From: Prorocentrum cordatum
Lineage: Eukaryota > Sar > Dinophyceae > Prorocentrales > Prorocentraceae
Direction of reading: 5' to 3'
Length of the DNA: 64,000 nt
NCBI GenBank assembly: GCA_963575745.1
Contig: CAUYUJ010014263.1
Span: 141,501 to 205,500 of the forward strand
Of the stretch, positions 39,790 through 49,219 are shown piece by piece (position 1 is the stretch's first letter; each line of letters opens with the position of its first letter). The notes beneath the pieces were generated by a model. The model was not told where the DNA came from. It saw only the letters and a program-made list of their open reading frames with translations, and made no database searches. The position numbers and the translations under genes are program-made.

Positions 39790-40010
39790 CTGGCTGTCGT
39801 GAGGAGGAGGAGAGGAGGAGGAGGAGGAGGAGGAGGAGGAGGAGGAATAGGAGGAGGGGGAGGAGGATGGGGGGGGAGGGAGAGGACGAGGACGAGGACG
39901 AGGACGAGGAGGAGGAGGAGGAGGAGGAGGAGGAGGAGGAGGAGGAGGAGGAGGAGGAGGGGGGGGGGGGGGGGGGGGGGGGAGGGGGAGGGGGGGAGGA
40001 GGAGCCCTGG
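39790..40010. repeat. (GAG)n followed by a poly-G run
   Basis: GAG/GAC tract (39800-39960) passes into about 24 consecutive Gs, then interrupted G runs to about 40000. G-quadruplex-prone on the plus strand. Sequence accuracy here may be low. Confidence 0.9.
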
Positions 40011-40199
40011 GCCTCCACCTTCCGTGCTATCCGCGTGGCTGGTGTGGATGGTAATTCATGTCCCCTTTTGTCTCTTTTTGTCTTTTTTTGCGGGAGATGT
40101 CCCTGTTTGTCTCCTTTTGTCCCTTGTGTCCGCTTTTGTCTTGTTCGGCTAAGTACATAGCGAGTGCATTGATACGTAGAAGAAAGTCCTTATCAGGTG

Positions 40200-40735
40200 C
40201 TGCAGTTGTTTGTGTTGCTGTCGCTAACTATTTGTAGTGGTTATGGATATTTGGTTGTGGTTGGTGTTGTTGGGCTTTGTTGTTGTGGTTGTTGATGTTT
40301 GGTTGTGGTTGGAGCTGTGTTGTTGTAAGTATTGGTGTTTGTGGTGTGGTGGGTGTTGGTGGGAATTGCTGTTGGTGCTGGTGGTTCGGTGTTCTCGGTG
40401 TTGACGTTGGTGGTGCGGTTCGTATTGTTCCATGTGGTTGGTTGTTGGTTCGTCTCGGCGTTGGTAATTGTTACTGCTGTTGGTTGTGTCGTTGGTGGTG
40501 TGTTGCGTAATTGATGGTTGTGTTGTTGTTGGTGGTGCCCGTGTTGGCGGTGTATTATTGTTGTATTCGGTGGTGGTGAGTGTTGTTGCTGCTGCTGTCG
40601 TTGTTGTTGTTGTTGTTGCTACTGTTTCTGGTGTTGTGGTTGTTGTTGGTGGTGCTGGTGTTGCTGCTGCTGTTGCTGTTGGTGTTGTTTGCGTTGTTGC
40701 TTGTTTGTTGTTGGCGGTGCTGCTGTTGCCGCCGC
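40200..40735. repeat. (TTG/GTT)n degenerate microsatellite
   Basis: TTG, TGG and TGC triplets for about 530 bp. The Val/Cys/Leu-rich plus frames and the Thr/Asn-rich minus frame are repeat translations. Confidence 0.9.
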
Positions 40736-40864
40736 GGTTCTCGCCCTCTCCCTTTCCCTCTCGCCCTCCTCGGGGCGAGAGGGTCTCGAGCGGACCCACC
40801 CCCGCCAGCCGGGGCCGCCCGCCCCCGCCGCGAGCGGGGCCGCCGCTGCGCAGGGGCGGCGCTA

Positions 40865-41035
40865 ATGACGCAGGCAGAAGCCGTTGCGGACGCTCTGCGG
40901 CCTTTGAAGGCGGGCCATCTAGAACACCCTCAGAGCCCCGAAAGAGAGCCCCAAGGACCCACGAGAACCCCCCCTGGGCTTCAGTGCTCACTCCAAGAGC
41001 CCCTCCCCCTCAGGAAAGAAAAAAACAACACAGAG
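40865..41035 (+). CDS. Unknown gene, exon 1
   Basis: ATG at 40865 opens MTQAEAVADALRPLKAGHLE with ordinary composition. It runs to a GC donor, ACAGAG|GCCTAG, in phase 0. The next exon (41126) starts in phase 0, giving a predicted product of 141 residues. Upstream is a (TTG)n tract and GC-rich sequence. No family recognised. Confidence 0.45.
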
Positions 41036-41125
41036 GCCTAGGTTGGCACCCTGCGGCAAGAGCAGCACCCCGACTTGTAACATGGGTGTTGTTATTCCCG
41101 CAGGGTGCCAACCTAAGCCTCCAAG
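41036..41125 (+). mobile_element. 90-bp hairpin intron (mini-foldback)
   Basis: Almost the whole predicted intron is an inverted repeat: CTAGGTTGGCACCCTGCGG with CCGCAGGGTGCCAACCTAAG and a loop of about 40 bp. GC donor at 41036 and AG acceptor at 41124-41125 give a phase-0 intron whose removal joins NNTE to VADDFNRC. The intact frame would stop at TAG (41039). It is a very small introner-like element. Confidence 0.65.
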
Positions 41126-41317
41126 GTGGCTGACGACTTCAACCGGTGCGCCTGGAACCCACGGCGGGGTTCCAAGCGCACGCGTGGCTTGGCCAAGTAC
41201 ATCCACGACAGCGGCTGGTGGATGACGCTCAGGCACCTCAGCGAAGCGTCCCAAGCCACGCTCAAGTTCGAACGAGGAGATCTAGAGTCGGGCGTGCAGA
41301 AGGCGCGCATGGGGGCA

Positions 41318-41358
<41 letters not shown>

Positions 41359-41380
41359 TGAGGAGTGGGGCCAGGAGTAG
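41126..41380 (+). CDS. Unknown gene, terminal exon
   Basis: Encodes VADDFNRCAWNPRRGSKRTR, GLAKYIHDSGWWMTLRHLSE, ASQATLKFERGD, then poly-Ala from (GCA)n and EEWGQE before TAG at 41378. Basic N-terminal part with aromatic-rich IHDSGWW; no known family recognised. The polyalanine run comes from a CAG/GCA microsatellite and may vary in length. Confidence 0.5.
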
Positions 41381-42855
41381 GACGAGAAAGCTAGGGGTAG
41401 AAATAGGAGGGGCAGGAGGGCAATGGGGGTAATAGCCTAAGGAGGATATGGGGGGCAGCAACAGGAGATCGCAGGGGCAGCAGAAGGATAAGTAGGAACA
41501 GCTACAGCAGGGGGAGCTCAGCGGCAGCACCAACAGGCCCCAGAATGATGATCATAATGAGAAGGAGGACGATCTAGCAGGAGGAGGAGGAAGGAGGAGG
41601 AGCGACAGCAGCAGCAACCACAACAGGAGCAACATCATCAGCGCGGGGAGGAGGACGAGAACATTGAGCTAGAAGCAGGGAGAGCAGCAGCAGCAGCAGT
41701 AGCAGCAGCAGCAGCAGGATCAGCAGCAGCAGGATCAGCAGCAGCAGGATCGGCAGTAGGAGAAGTCCGAGGAACTGGGATGAGAGAGGGTTCGGAGGAG
41801 GGTCTATAGGAGGAGCTGGGAAGAGCAGACTGGGGGAGGAGTTGAGAGAGCACGCAGCTGGGGGGCGCAAAGGCGCAAAGGTCATACCTTTGGCGACGCT
41901 GCGCAAGGTGTGCATAGAAGCCGCAAAGATAGAGAAGCTCTTGGCAGGATGGCGGCGAATCGTCAGGCCGCACGGGGGCTCTCCTTCTATATATCCTCCT
42001 CCTAGCTCCTCGTCGTCATCCTCCTCCTCTCCTCCTCCAAGCTCCTTCTCCTCCTCCTCCTTTCCTTCTAGCTTTATTCCTCCGCTCCTGCTCCCAGCCC
42101 TCCTCCTCCTCCTCGCATCGCCTCTTCCTGCTCATCCACCTGCCCTTCGTTACATCCACCTCGCGCTCACGCGGCTACCCCTCCCCTCCCCGCCACTATC
42201 ACCGCCGCCAACTTCTCGTATAGGCCTTGCCTCCTATAGCTTCTCACCTTCCCCCTCCTTCTCCCCCTCCTCCTCCTCCTCCTCCTAACCTCCTCTCTAG
42301 TTCGATCCACCTTCGCTTGCACTTGGCTCCTGTCATAGCTCCTCCTCACTCCTAGTTTCTCCTCGACTGTAGCTCCTGACCATCCTCCCGAGAAGGCATG
42401 AGTACACGATCCCAGAGAGCCTGAAGAAGAAGCTGGCGATCCCCTATTCGAAGACGATCGGACAGCAGGCGGATTCATTGTATCTACGCATCTTCCTTCT
42501 CGATTTTTTCTGCCACAATCCTCCCTCCCATCTCTATCCTGACGCTCTCCCTTCCAACATCCTTGTGCTCCTCCCGCTTCTGGACCTCGCTTCCTCCTTA
42601 TTCCTCCTTATCGTAGCTGCCCTCCTCGTTGACGATCCCTCCGACGTCTCATTATTCCTCCTCCCTTTCCCTCTTCGTCGATCCCTCCTCTCTGTCGCAT
42701 TGGCTTCCTCCTCCTCCTCCCCGTGATCGTCGCCCTCCTGCTCATCTTGCTCCTCCTTGTCCTCCTGCTCCTCCGTGTCCTCCTAGATCCTCGTCCTTCT
42801 TCCGCCCCCCCCGTCCGAGCGAGGCGGCGCCGGACAACTTCAGGGCCAGCGCCCG
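41380..42855. other. Non-coding spacer with CAG and CTC microsatellites
   Basis: (CAG)n at 41690-41755 and CTC-rich tracts at 41990-42110, 42240-42290 and 42660-42790. Composition is biased on both strands; no convincing gene between 41380 and 42855. Confidence 0.6.
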
Positions 42856-42859
42856 GGGA

Positions 42860-43516
42860 ATGTTCAGGGCCAACGACTCGGACACGGACGGCTCGCTATC
42901 GCAAGTCAGCGACGAAGACGACGACGCGGCCCTCGCATCAGGCACAGCGAGCGCTTCGGGCCATCGTCAGGCGCGTTCCGGCGAGGCTGGGGAAATTTGG
43001 AAATTGTGGGTCGCAGGCGACTTAGGTCGCCTGCGACCCATAATTTCTGAAATTCCGCAGCCGCGCCGAAACGTTTCTACCGGCGCGGCTACGAAGCGTT
43101 CGTCTGCAGGCGGCAGGTCTATCAACTCAACGCCGAAGGCGAAGGCCAAGCCGATGGCGGCGTCGCAGGCGATTGTTCCAGTTGACGACGCAGCGGACGA
43201 GGGCGACGCAGCGGACGAGGGCGACAACAGCGAGGACAGCAGCTCGATGCAGGAGGAAGACGGCGATCGCACGACGAGCATCTACGACGAGGAGAGTAGC
43301 CAATTCGAGCTAATCCACAGCAGCACGTGGGCGAAGCGGACGTCAGACGGCGAGGAGGCGCAATGCGCCATAGCAGCGCGCAACGGGCAAACCATCTTCT
43401 GCTGGCAGGACGCAGATTCGTACCTCAGCAGCGTGCCGTTCTCCAGCGTGATCACGCCAGCAGAGAGAAAGAAGGCGCGGGCCCGAATGCAAACTCAGTG
43501 GTTTGGGGGGCCTTGA
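42860..43516 (+). CDS. Acidic low-complexity protein, unknown function
   Basis: ATG at 42860 opens MFRANDSDTDGSLSQVSDED and runs 218 codons to TGA at 43514. DSDTDGSL resembles an EF-hand loop start, but position 12 is Ser rather than Glu, so calcium binding is not supported. The middle is Ala/Asp/Glu-rich with a DAADEGD repeat. The C-terminal part (IAARNGQTIFCWQDADSYLS, ERKKARARMQTQWFGGP) looks globular. It contains a 68-bp hairpin at 42994-43061. The exon may start upstream of this ATG. Confidence 0.5.
   Translation: MFRANDSDTDGSLSQVSDEDDDAALASGTASASGHRQARSGEAGEIWKLWVAGDLGRLRPIISEIPQPRRNVSTGAATKRSSAGGRSINSTPKAKAKPMAASQAIVPVDDAADEGDAADEGDNSEDSSSMQEEDGDRTTSIYDEESSQFELIHSSTWAKRTSDGEEAQCAIAARNGQTIFCWQDADSYLSSVPFSSVITPAERKKARARMQTQWFGGP
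42994..43061. repeat. Perfect-stem hairpin within ORF
   Basis: GGAAATTTGGAAATTGTGGGTCGC... pairs with GCGACCCATAATTTCTGAAATTCC around the palindromic centre AGGCGACTTAGGTCGCCT. It is in frame with the surrounding ORF. It resembles the 41038 and 45223 hairpins and could be a mini-foldback insertion. Confidence 0.8.
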
Positions 43517-44490
43517 ATCGTGATATAAGAAAACGTCTCGAATGTCCAGGCATCACGGTGTCCGCGGAGGCCCCGGGAATCCAAGACTTCCACCAACTCG
43601 AATTCGAGGCCCCTCACCGCGCCCCCTCGTTATTCCCAAAGAGGTTGCGAGATTTCCCTCGGGCGGCTCAAGGACCCTTACTTTGCAAGACCCCAAGACG
43701 CCCTCGAGAGCAAGATCCCGATTGGCCCCCAAAAGATCTCTGAAGTACAGAGCGGTCACGCGCTGTCCCTGGGCGCGCATGGCATTGCTATTGCTGTTGC
43801 TGTTGATGTTGCTGTTGCTGTCGCTACGTTGCTACTGCTTGCGTAGTCGGCCCCGCCCTCCCTCGACCCTCCCGCGACCGACCCCGCGACCCGCCCGCCT
43901 TGTTGGACCCGCCAGCGTATTCTCGCTAGCACATATAATCGGCGCCCGTGTCGGGCTCTGCGCGCGTTCGATCGTCGATGATCCGCGTCGGCCGCCTCCT
44001 TAACCGCATCTCGGGTACTGAATGATATTCATCTCCCTCCCCCATTCTCTTCGTCGCCCTCGCGGTCTTTCTAACCCCCCCGGTATATGCGTGCATCTTG
44101 GGCCCGTGCAGTAACCCTAGCCCCTGGCCCAGGAGGTGCTCGAGATGGCTCCAAGAAGGCCTCGAAACGTTCCCAAGATCCAGGCCCCCTCCTTTTCCTT
44201 CTCCTTCCGTGTCTTCTGCTCCACCTCCTCCTCCCCCCCCCCCCATCCTTCCCCTCGCCCTAGCTCGGGTTCCTCCTATAGCTCCTCCTCCTCATCCCCC
44301 CGATCTCCTTGTTTGACGTTGCGGCCCAAGCGCCGAAAATGCATTCCCCCAGCCGCTGCCAGGGCCCCCCAAGAATCTCCAAGGAACCTTCAAGCGCATT
44401 TCCATGGGAGGCCCAAGTAGCCCATGGGAGGCCCAAGTAGCCAAAAGAAGCATCCAGCGGGTGTAAAAGCGCATGTTTCCTTTGTTTATC
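43517..44490. other. Spacer without recognised gene
   Basis: Contains GCTGTTGCTGTTGATGTTGC repeats (43785-43835), CTC-rich sequence (44210-44300) and a 22-bp tandem duplication CCATGGGAGGCCCAAGTAGC (44402-44442). No convincing exon. Confidence 0.5.
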
Positions 44491-44495
44491 CACAG

Positions 44496-45150
44496 CCCGA
44501 GGCCGAGAAGAGGGCCGAGGCTCTGAAGGCCGCCGAGGCTCGGAAGGCTGCCCACGCCGAGGCTGCTGAGGCTCAGAAGACTGCTCAGGGGGCTGCCGAG
44601 AAGCAACGGGGCGAGGAAAAGCAGGCAGGGAACGGCGCGAAGCGCAAGTGCGTGTGCAAGCAGAAGTGCGACGAGCCGAAGGCAAAGAAGGCAGCGGTCG
44701 CCACGCCTGAGCCCGCGGCCGTCGAGGCAGCCGCGCCAGCCGACGAGGTCCCGAAGCTGCAGAAGGGCGTGAAAAGCAAAGCAAAGCAGAAGGAGACCAC
44801 CACGGAGGTTCCGGTGCCAGTAGCGGTGAGCAGTTGTGGCGGCGACGCTGAGGAGCCTATTGCAAAGGGCAAGGCGAAGGCGAAGGCGAAGGGGAAGCCG
44901 AAGGGGAAGCCGAAGGCGAAGCGTACTGAAGAAGCTGCTGAGGAAACTGCCAGGGAAGAGGTTGAGATACAAGATGATGCTGCAGGACAGGTCAAGACGC
45001 CACCAGCCAAGAGATTGAAGGGTAACATGGAGACAACCGCCCATAGCGTCGAGAAGACGGCGCTGACGCCGTTGGAGGCGTGCAAGGAGAGGGCGGCGAT
45101 TGCCAGGGCGGAGTGCAAGAGCCTGGAGGACAAGAACGGCATGATCTGGA
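44496..45150 (+). CDS. Lys/Ala-rich protein, exon 1 (unknown)
   Basis: Follows a good acceptor (TTTGTTTATCCACAG|CCC). It encodes an Ala/Glu/Lys coiled-coil-like start (EAEKRAEALKAAEARKAAHA), a CVCKQKC cysteine cluster, a KAKAKGKPKGKPKAK basic repeat and EVEIQDDAAGQVKTPPAKRL, which resembles a nuclear localisation signal. A GT donor follows ATCTGGAAG at 45151 (GTAGGG), though the frame stays open past it. A chromatin or nucleic-acid role is possible from charge alone. No domain recognised. Confidence 0.5.
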
Positions 45151-45222
45151 AGGTAGGGGTATCGCCGCGCCCGAAGCTCAACTACGGCTGGGAAGTCTTC
45201 GTGAGGATTTGGATCTGCGACC

Positions 45223-45306
45223 AATCATCGACCAGCGTTCCTGCGGGCCGACGCCTTCTATTGAGCAGGGCAGCGTCGGCCCGCGCAAGAACGCTGGTCG
45301 ATTGGA
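45223..45306. repeat. Long hairpin element between exons
   Basis: CCAATCATCGACCAGCGTTC then CTGCGGGCCGACGC pairs with GCGTCGGCCCGCGCAAGAACG then CTGGTCGATTGG, leaving an 18-bp loop. Stem about 32 bp. The two flanking coding frames are out of register, so it probably lies in an intron. Same style as the 41038 hairpin. Confidence 0.8.
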
Positions 45307-45948
45307 TGGGGCCTGGATCCACGTAGGAACACCACTGGCCAGAAATGGTCGATCTTGTCGACGAGCAAGGCTCTACCCGGGAAGGGCACGCTCGCGGACG
45401 CGGTGCAGTACGCTGCTGGCAAACTTGTTCAGCTCATGAAGGAGGCCAACGTCTACGACGAGAGCAAGGCCCAGAGCAGCGCAATCCAGAGTCTCGCCGA
45501 CTGGAAGGAGGAGACCGCAACTACCAAGCCCAAGCACGACGCCAGTAGCATTGGCAACGGCGACGCCAGTAGCATTGGCAAGAGTGACGCCAACAGCGTT
45601 GGCAAAGGTGACGCCAGTAGCATTGGCAAAGGCGACGCCAGTGACATTGGCGTGTGGGACACCTCCGAGCTAGCAGCTCCAGCGGACGTCGTCAAGACAA
45701 CAGCTACGCCAGCAAACAGCATGGCGCCGCCACCTGCAGCAGTCGACGACGCCCAGAAATCCGACCTCGTCGAGAGCGACGCCGACGCCGACGCCGACAC
45801 GATCCCTGCAGACCTGGCCGACGCCGACATGATCCCTGCTGACCTGGCCGACGCGACCCCTGCAGACCCGGCCGATGGCGACAAGCTGGGCGTCGGCGCC
45901 GAGCGCGCTGGCTCCGGCAGCGACCCTGAGGCCGACTGCGAGAAGTAG
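45307..45948 (+). CDS. Lys/Ala-rich protein, exon 2 with Ser-Ile-Gly repeats
   Basis: Likely continuation of the gene at 44496, in a different frame after the hairpin. It encodes RNTTGQKWSILSTSKALPGK, AVQYAAGKLVQLMKEANVYD, five DASSIG(N/K)G-type 10-residue repeats (45538-45650) and an acidic Asp/Ala tail with three ADLADA units, ending EADCEK and TAG at 45946. The 5' limit is uncertain. No known family. Confidence 0.5.
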   Translation, partial: WGLDPRRNTTGQKWSILSTSKALPGKGTLADAVQYAAGKLVQLMKEANVYDESKAQSSAIQSLADWKEETATTKPKHDASSIGNGDASSIGKSDANSVGKGDASSIGKGDASDIGVWDTSELAAPADVVKTTATPANSMAPPPAAVDDAQKSDLVESDADADADTIPADLADADMIPADLADATPADPADGDKLGVGAERAGSGSDPEADCEK

Positions 45949-45959
45949 GCTAGGCGGCC

Positions 45960-46620
45960 TATATACTAGCTCGTCGTCGCCCTCAGGGTCCTACTAGCTC
46001 GCCTCTGCCTCCTCCACCTGCTCGCCACCGCCTTCGCCTCTTCCACTCCTCCCCATCCTCCTCCACTCCTCGTTTTTCTAGTTCCTCCTATATATCCTCC
46101 TCCTCCTCTTCCTCCTCCGCCTCCTCCTCCTCCTCCTCTACTTCCCCCCCCATCCTCCTGCTCCTCCTCAAACAACTCATTGCCAGCCCACAAGGCCAGA
46201 GAACCCCCGTCCCCCTTCGACCTGGACGGCCTGTTTGGCCATGTTTCCTCGGGGGCGAAGCCGAGAACGAAGAGCCAGGAAGGGGGTGCCGGCGCGACGG
46301 TGGGCGAGAAGGAGTCGGAGTAGGACGAGGAGGAGGAGGAGGGGGAGGAGGAGGAGGAGGAGGAGCGGAGGAGGAGGAGGAGGGGCTAGGAGGAGGAGGA
46401 GGAGGAGGATAGGAACAGAAAGAGACCGAGGATCTGGGAGGAGTAGCAGCGAACGCAGCAGGAGAAAGGGGCGCTCGAGAGCAATAGAGCACGAAGATCA
46501 GGAGGGGAAACGAGGAGGAAGGAGGACAAGGTCGAGTTGGCCGGGCTCTCCCGTCGTTCTCATCTCAACGCGCGCCAGCGGCCGAGGGCGGCCTGGCACA
46601 GAGAGCTGTTGACAACGATA
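45960..46620. other. CTC then GAG microsatellite spacer
   Basis: CTC-rich tract (46000-46170) and GAG-rich tract (46315-46460) with short unique sequence between. Frames are biased; no gene seen. Confidence 0.7.
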
Positions 46621-46979
46621 CGTCAGCAGCTACTCGCGAGGGTTCGGCGCTAGCTATTCAGAGAAGGGCCGCTCCGAAAGACCTGATCTGGAAGCCCGAA
46701 CCCTCGATTCATGCCTGTTTCCACGGCGTGCAAGAGCATGCACTCGGGGCGCGGCTCAACGAAAATACGAGGAGCTTCGCCCCATGCAGCAGCCATTCCT
46801 GAAGTGCGCTCGCTCGCCGTTCATTCACATCCCAGTTTCCTCTCACTCGCCTCCCGCCCGCCGCTCACTCACCTCTCCCTCCCCACTCCCCTCTCGCCGC
46901 CCGCTCACCTTCGACCCGCCTCGCGGGCGCATCAGAGGCGCGGCGTGGATGCCAGATATCTAATCCGCGGGCGTCCAGG

Positions 46980-47240
46980 ACCATTTTGGGACATTTAGGG
47001 GCATCCAGGGACACGTGGGGACATTCAGGGACATCCAGTGACATCCAGGGACATCCAGGGACATCCAGGGACCTTCAGGGACATCCAGGGACATCCAGGG
47101 ACATCCAGGGACATCCAGGGACATCGAGGGACATCTAGGGACATCTAGGGACATCGAGGGGCATTTAGGGACATCTAGTGACATCGAGGAACATTTAGGG
47201 ACATCCAGGAACATCCAGGAACATCCAGGGTAATGGATCC
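46980..47240 (+). repeat. (AGGGACATCC)n tandem repeat
   Basis: About 22 copies of a 10-12 bp unit AGGGACATCC(A) with variants (ATCTAGGGACATCG). The reverse complement of the unit forms the 50950-51385 array, and related arrays are at 58925-59240 and 60110-60440. Confidence 0.95.
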
Positions 47241-48430
47241 AGGTGCTTCCAGGACATCAATAAACATGCAGGGGCAGCCCTTTTGAGCACCCTGGGACAT
47301 CCGAGGGCGCCGAGGGAGTTCTACGGATAGCTCGGACATCCAAGGGCATGGGGCACCCCAGGACACCAGCAGGGATCCAGGTATACCCGAGGACGTCAGG
47401 GGCGAATCGCGCGGGAAAATGACCAGAGACAACGAGGAGGAACATATAAAGTTAGCCGCGAAGCTCGGAGAAGCTACGACGAGAAGAAGCTAGAGGAGGA
47501 GAGGAAAGCGAGGGGGAGGAGAGGGGGAGCTAGGATGGGGACAGCGAGCACTCGGAGGAACAGCGGTGAAATGAGGGCGAGGAGGAGGAGGAGTAAGTGC
47601 GGAGAGGGTGGGATTATAAGGAGGAGGAGGAGAAGAAGGAGGAAGAGGAGAGGAGGGGCGGGAGGAACAACGACGAGTAGGTCGAAGAGTGCCCCGCGCC
47701 GCCCGCTTCCGCCTCTAGCGAAGGGGTCGAGGCCCAAAGGCAGGACACCTGCCTGGATGCGCTCAGCCTGCTGGCGCCGCGCGCGCAGCAGACGAACGCC
47801 GGGCGCAGGCCCGCCTGCCCCGCTATGCTGACCCCCGCGGGGCGGGGCGTCTGCTGGCTGATGAGGTAGCGGGGGCGCGGGGAGTGGGCTTTCATAATGC
47901 GACGGTGCCCTGTAGGCCAGGCCTCTGGACTTCTTCATCGGGGCCCTCCTGGGCCCCTGCTTCAGGCGCCCTAGTGTTACATGGCGACTAAGCTGCGAAG
48001 GTATTGAGCAGGGGGTAGACAGCATCAGAAGGCGAAAGATATTCAGGAGGATAGGTGGGAGAGGAGCTAGAGGGAGGATGAATAACTAGTGAAAGCTCAC
48101 GGTGCTGGACCGAACATCAAGGGGAAGCGGTGGCCCCGAGCTTGGAAACTCATACGTGCAAAAACACACGATCGCAATATTATATAATACAACAGAGACT
48201 GACCAGAAACGAAAGCGCGTGCTGAGCGGAGCGAACCTGCACAGGAGGTGAGGGGGCACGGCGCAATGAAAAGCAGGAGTAGAGGACGAGAGCAAAGAGA
48301 GGCGCTGAGGATGAGGAGCTTGTTGTGGAGAAAGAAATGCTATGGAAACCACTCGGATGGGTAAATGCCCACCTCCGTAGACCATTTATGGCTCGACCGC
48401 TGGCCAGCGCCAGCCCCAGCTAGCAGCTGC
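47240..48430. other. Spacer without recognised gene
   Basis: GAG-rich stretches at 47490-47660 and mixed sequence elsewhere. The minus-strand frame near 47474-48025 is Leu/Pro/Ser-biased and not convincing. Confidence 0.5.
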
Positions 48431-48432
48431 GA

Positions 48433-49218
48433 ATGGAGCCGCGTGCGAAAGCACCGAGGCATGGCGTGGGAAGTTGGATGTTTCGCATGTCGCAGCGCGA
48501 CGACGTAGTGCCATTGTGGACGGCCTACATGAATTGCGGCTCGTTCGACTGGGACGCCAACGCGGGTGATAGCGAAGACGAATTCGCTGCATTGGGCCAC
48601 GGCAGCAACGACGACCTGAGCGCCGACGAGCAATCAGGCGCGCGCAGAGACGAGCCTGGGAGCACGCCCCCGCTAGTCGAGGCTGACGACGGCCACGACA
48701 GAGGTGGCGCCATTGCCGAGAGCAGCAACGACGGCCACGACAGAGGTGGCGCCATTGCTGGGAGCAGCAACGACGGCCACGGCGAAGGCAGCGCCCTTGC
48801 CGAGAGCGTCGACGACGGCCGTCAGGCAGACAGCGGCCATCAGGCGGACAGCGGCCATCAGGCGGACGGCGGCCATTGGGCAGACGGCGGCCATCAGGCA
48901 GACGGCGGCCGCCAGGCAGACGGCGCCATGAAGGAGGCAGCCGTCGAGGGCGACAGCGGCGTGCAGAAGAGAGACGCTAGCGTCGATGCCGCCGAGTCCC
49001 ACCAGAACGATGACGGCCTGAGCGACATCGACCTGCTCGACAGCTCCGTAGGCTTCGACGCGATCTACGACTATTCTGAGGCGTATCTCAAGGCGCGTGT
49101 CGCTCTGATGGCGACGAGAGGTTCGCGAGCTGGCGATCCAAATGACGACGCCCAATCGATCGACATAGCGTCAGATGACGCGGCGGAGACACACCCGGCA
49201 TATTTCGCGCCTGCATGA
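48433..49218 (+). CDS. Acidic repeat protein, unknown function
   Basis: ATG at 48433; 261 codons to TGA. It opens with a normal-composition segment (SWMFRMSQRDDVVPLWTAYM, CGSFDWDANAGDSEDEFAAL), then NDGHDRGGAIA(E/G)SS repeats and six to seven G-[RH]-[QW]-AD-[SG]-G repeats (48820-48930), and ends with an acidic tail (DDGLSDIDLLDSSVGFDAIY). Intact frame with codon-level repeats. No known family. Composition resembles the ORFs at 42860 and 45307. Confidence 0.5.
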   Translation: MEPRAKAPRHGVGSWMFRMSQRDDVVPLWTAYMNCGSFDWDANAGDSEDEFAALGHGSNDDLSADEQSGARRDEPGSTPPLVEADDGHDRGGAIAESSNDGHDRGGAIAGSSNDGHGEGSALAESVDDGRQADSGHQADSGHQADGGHWADGGHQADGGRQADGAMKEAAVEGDSGVQKRDASVDAAESHQNDDGLSDIDLLDSSVGFDAIYDYSEAYLKARVALMATRGSRAGDPNDDAQSIDIASDDAAETHPAYFAPA

Positions 49219-49219
49219 T

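Noticed and set aside
39369-39800. 144-codon plus-strand ORF and an opposing minus-strand ORF
   Set aside because: Both frames open, no domain; a CVNCGG segment near 39665 hinted at a zinc ribbon but has no second Cys pair at proper spacing.
42860-42935. EF-hand calcium-binding loop (DSDTDGSLSQVS)
   Set aside because: Position 12 lacks the required acidic residue and no helices or second loop follow.
46980-47240. CRISPR-like array
   Set aside because: Units are 10-12 bp, contiguous, with no spacers; eukaryotic tandem repeat.
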